A DNA stretch of 64,000 nt, taken from Pyrus communis (taxonomy: Eukaryota; Streptophyta; Magnoliopsida; Rosales; Rosaceae). Of this stretch, positions 41,273 to 52,650 are shown in pieces. The DNA is taken from positions 12,679,375 through 12,743,374 of the forward strand of contig NC_084805.1 of the NCBI RefSeq assembly GCF_963583255.1, in the 5' to 3' direction. The position numbers and the translations under genes were made by a program. The notes under the pieces were generated by a model, which did no database searches, was not told where the DNA came from, and saw only the letters and a program-made list of their open reading frames with translations. The first letter of the stretch is position 1. The number at the start of each line of letters is the position of its first letter.

Positions 41273-42949
41273 TGATAAGATTAAAAGCACACCACAAAGT
41301 AGCACACAGTTTTCCTATTGATTTTCCTTATTAACACTAAGATTTGTCAAGTGTAGCATATGAAAATAAGGGTCTTTCCCGCAGAAGATTGTTTTATCTA
41401 ACTACTTAAAATGTCACAAAAACTGGGCTGTCGTCCCTACTGACCAGCCACCGAAACAGTAATTATTAGACTGACTTACACTTATCTAAAGTCTACGAAA
41501 TTTTATATGCAGATACTAGACACACAGAGCTACACTCACACAAATTTTTGGGATTTTTGGAGCTGATTTGCTATTTAAATTAAATCGAACAAAAACAGGA
41601 CAAAAACAGATTTTAAGTATTTCGCAAATTAAGAAAAACGAGTTAGGGGAATTGCTATCCACCACCAAATAATCATGCAAACATGTTATGTTTCATTCAA
41701 ATTCCTTCTATTTCCGGATGAAGATGCTCAAGTTGGCTCAATGTTAGAACTCAACCTATTACTCTTTCTTATGTAGTATGTTAAAAGAATGGCGTTTTCA
41801 ACTTAACTTATTCTCTAACATGCAATCTAGAATGGCGTGTTCATAGATTTAACAAGTAGAAATCATTAAGAATGAAAAGACTTTGAGTCATCACAAGGCA
41901 TCGTAAGTACTGGCGTTGTCTTACTTATCCTAAAAATTGGTTCACATGTTAATCGCAATTAACAAGTACTACTCTCGAACATATGTAGGTCCTCATTTGA
42001 CAAGGGCAGACACACACATATTCATACCATTAGAATCATAGATATGCTTACTAAGTATGCATCCGTAGAAAACACATAAAGAATTCATCAATGAGACAAG
42101 TAGTGAACCAATTTTCATCCAATCATAAAAGTAATTCAAACGAAATGTCATAACAAACTTGCAATCATATTCAGGGCTTCAAACAGCCCCTAACTACTAA
42201 AACTTTAGTTACACAATCCTTAAGTTAAAACAAAAGATAGACATGAGTTTGAGAAAATAGAACCGAAAGAAATCGACTGAGGCCTCCTCTTTCCTTCCTT
42301 CCCCAACACTACTTTTAAAACAATTCTTGCTGCATCATTTTCTTCTCCTTAACTCACCCACTAATAGCCATTTAGTCATGACAATAAGTGAGAGGAAATG
42401 GTAAAACAATTGTAACTCCTTGGGTAGCCTTTATGCCAATTACTCCCCCTTAATCCTCATCTTTAATTCTATTTCCTCTGATATTTGAATAGGTGTCAGC
42501 TGGTTTGTTCTTGATTGCATCAGTTTTGGCTACTAGATTTATTGGATTTATTGCTTTCAATGCTTTCTTGTCAGTTACAAACTGCTCAGCCTCTTGGGAA
42601 CCTTTCAGTGTTAAAACGGCCATAACTTCTTCTAGAAAAATGATATTAACAATCCGTGAAATGCTCCAGAAAATAGACATCCGTAGCTTTCTAAGAATAT
42701 AAGGCTCATTCTCTAATTCATTCTGAGCTGTCCGCAACTTTCTTCCAAAGTCAGCTGACCTGCACAGGCAGTTTTGACGAATTTGTTACTTAAAATTTCA
42801 CTTGTGTTATTTTTCTTTTCTTTGCTTGACAAATCCTACAAAACACAAAAAAAAAAAAGTAAATAACTCAAAAATATAAGGAACTAACTAAGAAAAGACA
42901 AGTGAATTTGATATAAAAAAAATATATATATATATATATGAGCTTATCA
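41273..42949. mobile_element. Probable solo LTR (1677 bp) inside the gypsy integrase upstream region
   Basis: Begins TGATAAGATTAAAAGC, ends ATGAGCTTATCA: TG...CA ends with the short inverted repeat TGATAAG/CTTATCA. Flanking five bases ATCAA (41268-41272) and GTCAA (42950-42954) agree at 4 of 5. It separates the RNase H block from integrase and has no coding region, a T/A-rich end with (AT)n, and a leader-like GGGTCTTTCCCGCAGAAG. Which strand it belongs to is unclear. Confidence 0.55.
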
Positions 42950-42978
42950 GTCAACGTATGTCAGAGCGGTGTCTAAGA

Positions 42979-43662
42979 TCATCTGGAAGTCTTCCATGCT
43001 CCAAGTAGTCGATACTCTTCAGTGTTGACTAGAAGTATTGAGATAATGTTTGTGTCATCTAGTAGCATTTCATTGACGAGTGAGATCACCCATCTTTGGC
43101 AAACTGGCACATCTGTAGCTTCATCTTCTCCTAGCGCCATACTTAAGGCTAAGTTAGCGAGAGCGTCCGCCATTTGATTTTCTTTTCTTGGCACATATTC
43201 TAGTGTCACGGCCTTGAACTTTTGTATCAGTTGAGTTGCTAGCCAAAAGTATGGGACGATATCATCTTTCCTCACTTCATATTCAGTCAAGAGTTGATTG
43301 AGTATGAGCTTGGAGTTGCCATACACTTATAGCATTGTGATTTCCATGTCAATCGTCATTTGGAGTTTAATGATCAGTGCTTGGTATTTAGTGAGATGAA
43401 TAGGGTAGTACTTGTCTTTATGGTGAGATGAATACTACTCATTCCCCTTCTCCGTCTGCTCGTGCGGATCGTTGAAGAACATTGTCCACGTCAGGAAGAT
43501 GTCAATGTAGAACACCTCATCGGCTGGGATTTTCTGTATCAAGAAGTCATCCGAGATTTTACAATCGGTTGAGATTGGATAATTGGTATGAAAGTCTGCT
43601 AGGGCTTGTCCTTTAACGGCTTTAACTGAGATGTAGATGATCTCGTGTTGATTGAGAAGCAA
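42979..43662 (-). pseudogene. Gypsy second (archaeal-type) RNase H domain
   Basis: Two blocks: AVKGQALADFHTNYPI...EVFYIDIFLTWTMFFNDP (first Asp region) at 43435-43662, and NSKLILNQLLTEYEVRKDDI...YVPRKENQMADALANLALSM at 42979-43326. A stop and frame change lie between. This additional RNase H distinguishes Tat-lineage elements from other gypsy groups. Confidence 0.8.
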
Positions 43663-43679
43663 TGCCTATTTAGCTAGTT

Positions 43680-45116
43680 GCCTTGTTAGAACCGGCTTGG
43701 ACATAATGTACTTGACCGAGTCAGCCTTAGTAACTGAGTGGATGGTCTAAGCATGGATGTAGTGTCTAAGCTTTTGGACGGCAAGGCACATCTTCTCAAT
43801 TGGTGAGTAGTTGAGCTCAGCACTAGTGAGGGTTTTATTTAGGTAGTAGAGTGCTCTTTCATTTTCTTGTGCCAAGAATGCTCCAATGGAACTTTCTTGT
43901 GCATCAATGTATAGGATGAGCAGTTTTCTAGTCACGGGTATTCCTAAGACATGTGGGTTTGCCAGGTACTATTATATGCTCTTGAAAGCATTACGGTAGG
44001 CGTCATCCCATATGAATGGAGCATCCTTCTTCATGAATCGACTAAAAGGTTGACATTGTCCAGCAAGGTTAGAGATGAAGCGTCTGATGAAGGCAAGCCG
44101 TCCTTGTAGACTTTTTAACTTATGACGGTTCCTTGGCTCAAACATGCTTTGAATGGCCTTGATCTTTGATTGATCCACTTCAATGCCACGGTGCTTTACA
44201 ATAAAGCCGAGGAATTTCCCAGAAGTGACGCCAAATGCACACTTCAACGAGTTCATTCTAAGGTTATAGTGTCGTAATTTATCAAACACCATTAATAAAT
44301 CCTTCAAGTGATCGGATCTCTTTTTTGTCTTGACAACTATATCATCTACGTAACATTCTATATTTTTTTGTAGCAGGTCATTGAAGATTTTTTGCATTGC
44401 GTGTTGACATGTAGCTTTAGCGTTCTTCAGACCAAAGTGTATTACCTTGTAGCAGTAAATACCTTTTGGAGTGCGAAGGTTGTCAGTTCCTCATCTTCGG
44501 GAGACATGCAGATTTGATTGTATCCAGAGGAGTTGTCCATGAATGACAATGCTTCGTGGCCAGTGGTCGCGTCCACCATGATTTTGATGATTGGCAAGGG
44601 AAAGTCATCATTTAGGCAAACATCGTTGAGGTCTCGGAAGTCTACGCAAACACATATTTGTCTAGATTTCTTAAGGACAATGACGATGTTGGAGATCCAT
44701 TTAGGGTATTGGACTTCTCGAATGAAGCTTACTTTGATTAGCTTGTCAATCTCGGCCTCAATTTATGGGATGAGCTCGGATCGATAGTGTCTTTGAGTTT
44801 GCTTTATCAGTTGCGTTCCAAGCTTGACTGCAAGACGATGCACGAAGATGGTAGGATCAAGGCTGGGCATTTCTTTGTAGGTCTAAGAAAAGACATCTTT
44901 ATACTCTATTAGCAATTGGTAGTACTCATCGATCTCGTCCGCACTTAGTAGTGCACTTACGAAGATATGCTTCAGTTCCTCGTTTGTGCCTAAGTTGAGC
45001 TCCTTGAGATTATCAACCGTGGCTTGCCCTCCATCCTTGAGCTGTGGTGGCGAAGTAGTGACATCTTCTACTGAGATTTCGTCTTCTTTGTCTTCTTGGA
45101 TTATGATGTAGAACAC
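43680..45116 (-). pseudogene. Gypsy reverse transcriptase and first RNase H
   Basis: Domain order right to left: linker ending LLIEYKDVFS, then RT after a stop (HYRSELIP region, KWISNIVIVLKK, CVDFRDLNDVCLNDDFPLP, SFMDNSSGYNQI), a frame change near 44470, the catalytic YVDD at about 44340, LGFIVKHRGIEVDQSKIKAI, and RNase H with LYIDAQESSIGAFLAQ at 43747-43935. At least three stops or frame changes. Two Asp of YVDD are intact. Confidence 0.88.
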
Positions 45117-45783
45117 TTCTTGGACCTTATCTTCATTACCGTCCTCTTGGGTTTGTTGGCATGAAAATTGGCCAGTGTGGATAATGGTGCGCCTTTTTAC
45201 CTTCAGTTGTCATTTTTTGTCAACCTCCAAGGTTGTTTGGCGTTTCATCCTTGAATGAATCGAGCTTCGAACATCGTCTTTTTCTGCTAGACCATCGAGC
45301 TTTTCTTCCTTTGGCATTGTCTTCTTCTTTCTAGAAGGTTTCTTGGTTTATTTAAGTCTTACCAAGGCTAACCGTCGCGGATGAGAGCTAGCCCTATTGC
45401 TTTGCTTCTTTCGAAAACAGAGCTTTGGGGTGTTAACGTGTTAAGTCGTTTAAAGATAAAAGTTTGGTCTTGTCCACAATACGACCAAGTGCCAAAATTC
45501 TAGGTTTTGAACAATTCAGTTGATCGAAGACTGAGGTTCGAGTGGCAGGTTTAGGCTCCTCTTGATCTTATTTAACGCTCACGCTGATGTGTTGAGTGCT
45601 AGCATAATGTGTTTTGCTTGAAATCTTCACAAATGTATTCGGTGTAAAGCCAAGTCCAGCTTTGTTGTTGTCAACTCCGTAACCATGCTCTTTCAACTTC
45701 TTTTGAGTCTTGGTGAGGTCACGTTCTCTGTCATTGGCGGTGTTTGAAGCCTTATTTCCAATATTTAAAGGGGAGGTGAAATT
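45117..45783 (-). pseudogene. Protease-RT linker of gypsy, decayed
   Basis: No long open frame, but composition and spacing match the linker between protease and RT in Tat elements. Nothing else recognised. Confidence 0.45.
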
Positions 45784-47016
45784 CTACCCAGCCTTTGACA
45801 TGAGTTTGTAGGCATTCGGGTCGAAACCTTCTTCGGCCCTCTTGGTTGGTAGAGAGTTTGGTTCCGCCTCTTTTGGCAAGGGTTTTATGCAACCTTGTGG
45901 TGGTTTTGAAACCTTAGCGTCGCTTAGCTGTGTTAGAGGTAAAAATGCATTTGTCTTGAGCAGCTTTACATCGTCTTTGTGCAACTGTGTGTCAGCTTTG
46001 CTTGTTCCAGTTTCGAATAGGGATTGCCTATTCTTTCTTCTTAGCATCGGGATATATTGGAAGACAGGTTTGTTTGGTCTTTTTGAGGGTGTCACATTCC
46101 CTTTGATTGTTGTGGCTTTAGCAGACTCATCGTCGTCTTTGCTTGAAGATGGCACGGCTTCCCCTTCTTGCTTCTTAAGCATGGCTTGCCACTTCTGCTT
46201 TTTAGGTATGGCTTTGCTTGTGGATTTGATCTCATTTAAAAGAGCTTCGGGCACCATTTCTTCATCCATATAGAACTTGGCGTCCGTGAAGTATGATTCA
46301 ACTTCGGTGAATGGCTTGGTGTTGCCTTGTATCACCTTCACTCATTCTTGGTAGAACTTTAGGTATTGGTGAAGGGTGGATAGCACCACTCTATTCTCGT
46401 AGATCCAAGGCCTTCTTAAGAGCAAGCTATAGGAAGTTCTTGTATCAATCACATGGAATAGCATGCTTGATTTGAGTTCGGCAATGATCATCTCTACTCG
46501 AATCATGCCCATCACTCTTTGTCCTCCTTGGTTAAAACCTTGGATTAGGAGGCAGCTTCGGCATAATTTATTCACATTGATGTCGATTGTGGCCATTATT
46601 GACTTTGGCATGATATTTATGGTCGACCCACCATCCATAAGCATGCGATTGATTTGGTTCTTTCTCACTTACCCAGAGACGAAGAGATAAAGGTTGTGAA
46701 GCTTTGACCCTAGCAAGAAGTCTTCGTCAGTGAAGTTGATTGCATCATGGGTGACATAGCATATGGCATATTCATGTGGCTGAAGCTTTAAGCCTTCATC
46801 TTTGCTTACTTGCACCTCGTGGTTGGTGGGACTTGCCAAGACTGATACTAGTGCTTTTTGCATCTCCTTGGGCAATCGTAGTGCTTCCTCGATGCTAAAG
46901 TGTGCCGACAGGTTTTCTTTGGGCGTGAGGGTCTTCTTTTCCTCAATCGCAATAACTTTGCTTTTTGAGGGCTCTTCTATCTCCACTTCAACCATGTGAC
47001 AGTAGCGGTAGTGCAC
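45784..47016 (-). pseudogene. Gypsy aspartic protease region with flanking linkers
   Basis: One minus-strand frame with two in-frame stops (ends near 46669 and 46342). The protease core reads NRMLMDGGSTINIMPKSIM, with DGGS in place of the usual DTG/DSG; this DGGS variant is common in Tat elements, so it need not be a defect. Further on are LLLRRPWIYENRVVLSTLHQ and a Lys/Glu-rich linker. Confidence 0.8.
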
Positions 47017-47423
47017 TGTTAGAAGAAGTTATTTGGGAAGTATTCGTGTAAGGAGACTGGAATGCGCAACTCTTGCTCCATAGGTTCCCCTATGTTTGTT
47101 GGATTAGCAGCTCCTATGCTCATTTTGGGCTTTCTATTGTTGCGGTGGCAGTGTTTCCTCATTTGTTCAACCTTTGGTCATGTGGCTTGTGGTTTTGGCT
47201 TCCTTGTCTTTTTGTAGGTCATCAGTGTTTACCCTTCTTCATCGTCAGTAAGTGCATTTTGGTCGCTTGCCCCCAACGATGATTGTGCAGAAAGTGCTAT
47301 GTAGCTTGAGCATGGACAGGAGTGGTTAGGCGTCACTTGGAAAGGCACGAGATCAAAGGATCCAAATGCAATTGTAGTAGTATGTGTTATGGCTGTTTCT
47401 TCAAGGTCAAGCTCAATCTTCCC

Positions 47424-49014
47424 TTATTGTGCTAGCTTCATGATGAGCTCCTTGAGGACGAAGCACTTGCCAACAGAATGACTCACAATACGATGATACT
47501 TACAATACCTACGATCGTTAATGGGATTCATCTCTTCGGGGCGCTTGCATTCAGATAACTCAATTACCTTCTTTTCCAACAAGTCGTCTAGCATTGCAGC
47601 CACGTCAGAGTTAGGAAAAAGATACGTCTTCTGCTTTAGTTCCCTCAAGGTTTTTTGTACCTATCTTGGGTACGAGAAGGCTCACCCTTCATTTCCCTTG
47701 TTTTGCTTTTAGAGGATATCTTGATGGGTGTGGATGAGGTCTTGATGGAGGTAGTATGGATGGCAAAATCTTCATTGGTCGACTTTTTCCCAGTCTTGTC
47801 TACCTTTGGGGCGAACACCTTATCCTTTTTAAAGTCGATGATTGGCTTATTCTTCTCATGAATGGCAATACTCAACTACATATCTTGGGATTGAGTTGCC
47901 AATTCTTCAAATGTTCTTGGTTTTATGCCTTGAAGGATATAATGTAACCCCAAGTGCATGCCTTGAACACAAATCTCAATGGCGGAGGTTTCAGAAAGCT
48001 GATCTTTGCAATCCAGATTTAATGAATGCCATCTATTGATGTAGTCGACGATAGGTTCATCCTTCCACTGTTTCGTACTCGTCAGCTCCAACATGCTTAC
48101 GGTGCAGCAAATGCTGTAGAAGTAGTTAAGGAATTCCCTTTCAAGCTAGTCCCAGCTATTGATAGACTTAGGCTAGAGGTCAGTGTACCAGTAAAAGGCA
48201 TTACCTTTTAGTGAGCGCACGAACTGCTTGACGAGGTAGTTTCCCTCCGTCCCAGCATTGTTGCAGGTTTCAATGAAATGGGCAATATATTGTTTAGGAT
48301 TGCCTTTTCCATCGAATTGCATAAATTTGGGTGGCTAATAACCCCTTGGCATCCTTAATGAGTCAATCATTTTAGAGTATGGCTTTGAGTATAGCATGGA
48401 ATCATGCAAGTTTCTTTCATATTGTGCCTTGATCATGTTTATGATCATCTCTTGCAATTGTTAAATAGAGAGAGATTCCATGAGCGTCTTAGATCGGTCC
48501 ACCTCTAGCTTATCCTCAGCTTTGTCCATCAGAGGCTCCTCATTTTTGTCAGTTTCCTCATTTGGTGGATCAACCTTCAGGTCAGCTTTCTCATTGTGTT
48601 GCGCCTGTAAGCGGTTGACGAGTGTAGCAATTTGCAAGCCTTGCGATTGCTTCACTCATTTTTGCCAGCTGCTCCTTGATTGAAATCACATAAGTAATCA
48701 TGACTTGCATGGCTACAAGATATGAGCTGCTGCTTGAGTCGACATCAGAAGTCAACGACTCAGAGTACTTTCTCGGGCTTTCTTCCCTTCGCGCTTTTAA
48801 AGAGGCCAGGGAGATCACGGGCTCATACCTTAGGTTTTTCCTCATTCGACAGAGTTGATGTAGGGATGGAAGGCACTACAGAAAGAGCTCTTGCCTTGCT
48901 TTGGGTTGTGACGCCCAAAGTGCCACCACTTGCAGCAAAAATGTTCTTATTCTTCATGTTGGTTGCGAGAACAGCTTGATCCATTCTATCATATCTCGAC
49001 CCAAACTCCACCAC
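47424..49014 (-). pseudogene. Gypsy gag, broken
   Basis: Reading leftwards: an N-terminal part (DQAVLATNMKNKNIFAASGG; VISLASLKARREESPRKYSE), a charged spacer, the retrotransposon gag core with KQWKDEPIVDYINRWHSLNL and AIEICVQGMHLGLHYILQGI at 47876-48094, a TAG directly after SQDM followed by LSIAIHEKNKP in the same frame, and a frame change before the block CKYHRIVSHSVGKCFVLKEL. The single CH-type motif near the end stands for the zinc knuckle zone. Confidence 0.82.
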
Positions 49015-49336
49015 ATCCCAGGCTCAACTCTGTTGTAGCACGATATTGTCCACTTTAGGCCTCGACCATGCCCTCACGGTTTTGTTTCTAGGAACTCACA
49101 CAAAAACTTCCCAGTAGGTCACCCATCCTGGGATTGCTTTTGTGCGAATTCGCTTAACGTATAAGTTCCTATGGAATCTGAAGTCAGTGAGCTCCTAAAA
49201 GGCCTCATGCTAAAGGAGGTGGGCAGGTACATGTAAGGCATAGAGGATCCTCTCCCCTGGGCGATGTGGGATCTAACACTTTCTTGATGTTATGTGTGTT
49301 TCTTATGGATTTGAAGACAGAGATGAGCGGCAGAGA

Positions 49337-49357
49337 GATCCCACCGTGCGTGCCAAA
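49337..49357 (-). other. Primer-binding-site region of the gypsy element
   Basis: On the minus strand TTTGGCACGCACGGTGGGAT follows the 5' LTR by two bases, the position of the tRNA primer site. The tRNA was not assigned. Confidence 0.55.
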
Positions 49358-49359
49358 TT

Positions 49360-50324
49360 TGTAAACGCAAAAATCTTGTAACGAAATAAACAAGAACACA
49401 TGTACAAAGTATATCTGTATTGATGAATTTGTAGGGCTACAATCTTTGTTTACAATTTTCCTCTGATTCAGTCTTCAAATTTGATGTAGATACGTAGGTT
49501 GCTGATCCAAGGGTTGTAATAACTTGATCTCGGACGTACGATTAAACGATTACTTCAAGTTTTGAGCTTGAAACAATGCGTGGATAGTCTTCACCTCAGG
49601 TTTAGGGCTGCAGTAAGAGGTGATGTTGATGTAAGACTTTGTTGATTCAAGGGTCTTGGCGACTTGATCTTAAATCGAACATCGTTACAAGTTTTGAGCT
49701 TGTAACAAAGTCTTAAAGGAATCGGAACAAGTGCTTGTTGATTCTTCAAGGGAATGTTTTGGCTTTGGTTGAAAGAAAGCTTTGACTTTAGTTGTACGTT
49801 CTTCGAAGAGAGCTTTGACAGCATATTAGTCTTCAAAGATTTGGCAGAGTTCTCATTTTGTGAGAATTTCAGCCCTTCAATGTAGAAATTGTCCACACCT
49901 ATGCTTGTCTGGGGACCTTGTATTTATAGACTTACAAAGTCATGCCTTTGGATGGATTTGGCCTTGATTTGTGTCTTGATTCGTCTATGGGAGAATTTAG
50001 GCATGTTTTGTGTCTTAATTTCAGCCATTTTCCCTTACTTGGCCAAAATTTATAGAGCTTTCTTGCCTATTTTGTGAGCAATCTTCCATTCTTGCTTGTT
50101 TTGTGATGATGCTTTAGCTTTCTTTCCGATTTTGGGAGCAATTTGGGCCCCTTGCCGATTTTAAAGAGATTTCTTCCCCTTTACCGCATTTAGGAATGCT
50201 TTTGAGCTTCTTTTGCCTGATTTGTGCCACATGTCATTGATTACTTGTCCATTTGTGATAAGTCATATGCCACGTGGAGCTTTGTGATGCATCATTTGCA
50301 TGCAACGAAATTTACATGTCTACA
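49360..50324 (-). repeat. 5' LTR of the gypsy element (right)
   Basis: 965 bp, TGTAAACGCAAAAATCTTGT to TTACATGTCTACA. Full length compared with the left LTR. On the minus strand, a TATA-like TATAAATACA occurs near 49918-49927. Confidence 0.9.
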
Positions 50325-50329
50325 AGTAC
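50325..50329. repeat. Target-site duplication AGTAC, right of gypsy
   Basis: Matches 34161-34165 exactly. Confidence 0.9.
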
Positions 50330-50580
50330 AACAACGTTATTTCAAAAGGAAAAAGATCCTCGCCAGATCCTTTTCATAGGGATCCTAAGGATCCCATGAT
50401 CGTGACCTTTCATCGTACATCGTGTGGTCAAAAATCAATTTAAAATTTAAAATTTAAAATGAAATATAAATAGTACCTAACGAAAGTTGACCACACAATG
50501 TACGATGAATGGTCCACGATCGCAGGATCCCTAGGAGATCCTTTTCCATTTCAGAATACCTCATACTACTCTAGGGTGTT
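50330..50580 (-). repeat. SINE-like remnant (copy 8) interrupted by the MITE
   Basis: Joining the flanks across the MITE gives ...GTTATTTCAGAATACCTCAT, close to the family hairpin GGTATTTTAGAATACCTCAT. The head is not recognisable to the right. Confidence 0.4.
50348..50547. mobile_element. MITE of Mutator type (200 bp) with 9-bp target duplication
   Basis: Inverted ends GGAAAAAGATCCTC and GGAGATCCTTTTCC; further arms pair through ATCGTGACCTTTCATCGTAC and GTACGATGAATGGTCCACGA. The flanks ATTTCAAAA (50339-50347) and ATTTCAGAA (50548-50556) match at 8 of 9 positions. It landed in the hairpin of a SINE-like remnant. Confidence 0.8.
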
Positions 50581-51108
50581 ATACCACACCTTAAGCTATA
50601 AGCTGCTTAATATTGCTAATTAAAACAATTAAAGGGCTCTTTATGATCATTTCAGTTTAAGTTTTCTGTTTTTATTTCAATTATGTTTTATAAAGGTTTA
50701 ATTGAACATAAAGTCGAATTATAAAACTACGTTTTGAAGAGAGACTAATTTTTCATTTATTTCAGAGAAATAAAATTTATCCATATGATAGGTAATGTCA
50801 TACTTACTTTTTAATTGCTTTCACATTATACTTTCACTCATGCATACTGTTCCTTTTGCTCACTCCTCCTTTCTTTTTCTTCTTCTTCGTCATTTCTTCT
50901 CTCTCTCTCTCTCTCCTCTCCCCACCTTTCTTCTTCGTCATTTTTTTTTCTCTCACATCCTTTCGTTGTCTTCTTCCTTTTCTTCTCTCTTTCCTACTTC
51001 TTTCTTTGTACTTCTCTCCCCTCTTTTTTTTTTTTTTCTTGTTTGAGAAGGGTTGAGATTTTAAATTTCTTGTTGTGTAAGTATTTTTTGAAAGTATTTT
51101 ATTTTGAG
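50581..51108. other. Intergenic, with polypyrimidine tract at 50860-51045
   Basis: TTCTTC/CTCTCT-rich on the plus strand for about 185 bp, including a T13 run. Open frames in it are low-complexity artefacts. Otherwise nothing seen. Confidence 0.5.
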
Positions 51109-51111
51109 GTT

Positions 51112-51545
51112 TTGATTGATTTTGATGCATTTTGAAACTGATCCTGCAAATGTACAGGAATTTTGAAATTAATCTTACAGAAATGCAGAAAAATTTGAAA
51201 CTGATCTCGCAGAAGTGCATGAATTTTTAAGACTGATCTTGCAGAAATGGATGGATTTTGAAATTGAACTTGCAAAAGTGCAGAAAATTTGAAATTGGTT
51301 TTGCATGAGTGCATGAATTTTGAAATTGATCTTGTAAAAGTGCAGAAAATTTTGATAACTGATGTTGCAGAAGCTTAAAAAAAAATTGAAACTGATCTTG
51401 CAGGATCACATGGAATGTGAAACTGATCTTGCAGGATCACATGGAATGTGAAATTGATCTTGTAGAAGTGTAAAAATTCCGAAACTGATATTGCAGAAGT
51501 ACATGAAATGTGAAACTGATCCTTCAGAAGTGTAAAAATAAAAAA
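51112..51545. repeat. Tandem array, unit about 32 bp, about 13 copies
   Basis: Consensus close to TTTTGAAACTGATCTTGCAG then AAGTGCATGAAT. Two adjacent units (GGATCACATGGAATGTGAAA) are identical over more than 30 bp, so recent slippage or unequal exchange has occurred. The array is uninterrupted, so it is not a CRISPR-like layout. Confidence 0.85.
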
Positions 51546-52329
51546 ATTTAAAAAATTAGTGTTTGCGAACCTAGAATCAGTTTGAAGTTTTTATAAATTG
51601 TGTAAATTTGTAGTTTTGGCTATCGAGGCAAGGCTAGAATTTTAAAATTTTGGGTTTTTTTGTTTATGGGTTGAATTTGTTGGGCTTTGGGTTTTTTGTC
51701 TCTCCTTGAAAGGATTTAAAACTAGTGGAGTTCTAAGAAATATGTTGTATATTTTTGTCTTTACAGGTAAGGCTATAAAAACTTGTTTGGTAATAGTTTT
51801 TAGTTTTAAATAAAATTTGAAAACTAGTAGAAAGCTACTTATTTTTTCTTCTCATTTTTCAAATTTTGGGTTGATCTTAGTTTTTAGTTTTCTTTTTAAA
51901 AGAAATTAATCAAACGAGCGTAAGTTGATTTGTCAACTAAGTATTGCATATTACTCATCCTGCTACATTACATAAAACTCCTTACCCAAAATCATCTTCA
52001 TCATTACATCCTAAGATAAGATATTCAACTTAGATATAGTATAGTGGGTTTTGCAATTATAGGGAATGTCTCATGGTTTTGTACAATGGTAAAGATTAAA
52101 GACTTTGAATTAGTTACAGTAATTATATTTCTTATGTAGTCTAGAAGTCATATTCTCACACTTTTGAATTGAAGAAATCAAAAGAGAATTAATAAAAAAT
52201 AAAAAAAAGTAAACAACGAACTATTATCAGTTGCTAATAAACACTTGGATATGGAAGGTTAAGAAAAGCAATTGAAAATATCTAAACATGGCAAGCTATA
52301 AACCAATACACAAAACAAGTGACTTAACA
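51546..52329. other. Intergenic, nothing recognised
   Basis: AT-rich; no supported gene or repeat. Confidence 0.35.
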
Positions 52330-52500
52330 AGATGAATTTTGACCAAATCTTTGACAGAAAACATGGATGAAACTTCATTGCAGTTTTTAAAATTATTTTG
52401 GAGTAACCTTTATTTTTAATTTAAAAAAAAAACAAAAATTGAGTCAATTTCAGTAGTAAAAAGTTTGAAGCTACAAACATAAACAAATATATTAAGAAGC
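52330..52500 (+). repeat. Diverged duplicate of 34000-34160
   Basis: ACATGGATGAAACTTCATTG, GGAGTAACCTTTATTTTTAA and CAGTAGTAAAAAGTTTGAAG correspond to the segment left of the gypsy element. Both lead into a SINE-like copy. Confidence 0.5.
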
Positions 52501-52504
52501 AAAA

Positions 52505-52551
52505 CAAAGGTATTTTAGAATACCTCATATTTGATTTAACACAAAATTGCT

Positions 52552-52582
<31 letters not shown>

Positions 52583-52650
52583 CAGTTTCGACCCCAAGAC
52601 CTGTTGAATTTGAAAGTCAGACAAACCCAACGACGTACAAGGGAACAGGC
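52505..52650 (-). repeat. SINE-like copy 6
   Basis: Hairpin AAGGTATTTTAGAATACCTC at 52507-52526, a (CT)n stretch at 52552-52578, then GTGCCAGTTTCGACCCCAAG and the closing GGGAACAGGC at 52641-52650. Same orientation as the others. Confidence 0.65.

Larger units (their letters stand above)
34166..50324 (-). mobile_element. Ty3/gypsy LTR retrotransposon, Tat-type, 16.2 kb, with antisense mobile-domain gene
   Basis: TG...CA LTRs in direct repeat (34166-34855 and 49360-50324) and a perfect 5-bp target duplication. Genes gag, protease, RT, RNase H, a second RNase H and integrase read leftwards on the minus strand. The order with integrase last is gypsy; the second (archaeal-type) RNase H is a Tat hallmark. 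Between integrase and the left LTR lie about 5.4 kb with a gene on the opposite strand. A solo LTR is inserted at 41273-42949. All coding parts contain stops. Confidence 0.92.

Noticed and set aside
45842..46273. Plus-strand frame of 143 codons
   Set aside because: Antisense shadow of the gypsy protease linker, which has the recognisable domain on the minus strand.
50834..51220. Lys/Glu/Arg-rich minus-strand frame
   Set aside because: It is the complement of a polypyrimidine tract; low complexity only.
34985..51545. Repeat arrays that could suggest CRISPR
   Set aside because: Units follow each other without unique spacers, and the window is plant nuclear DNA.
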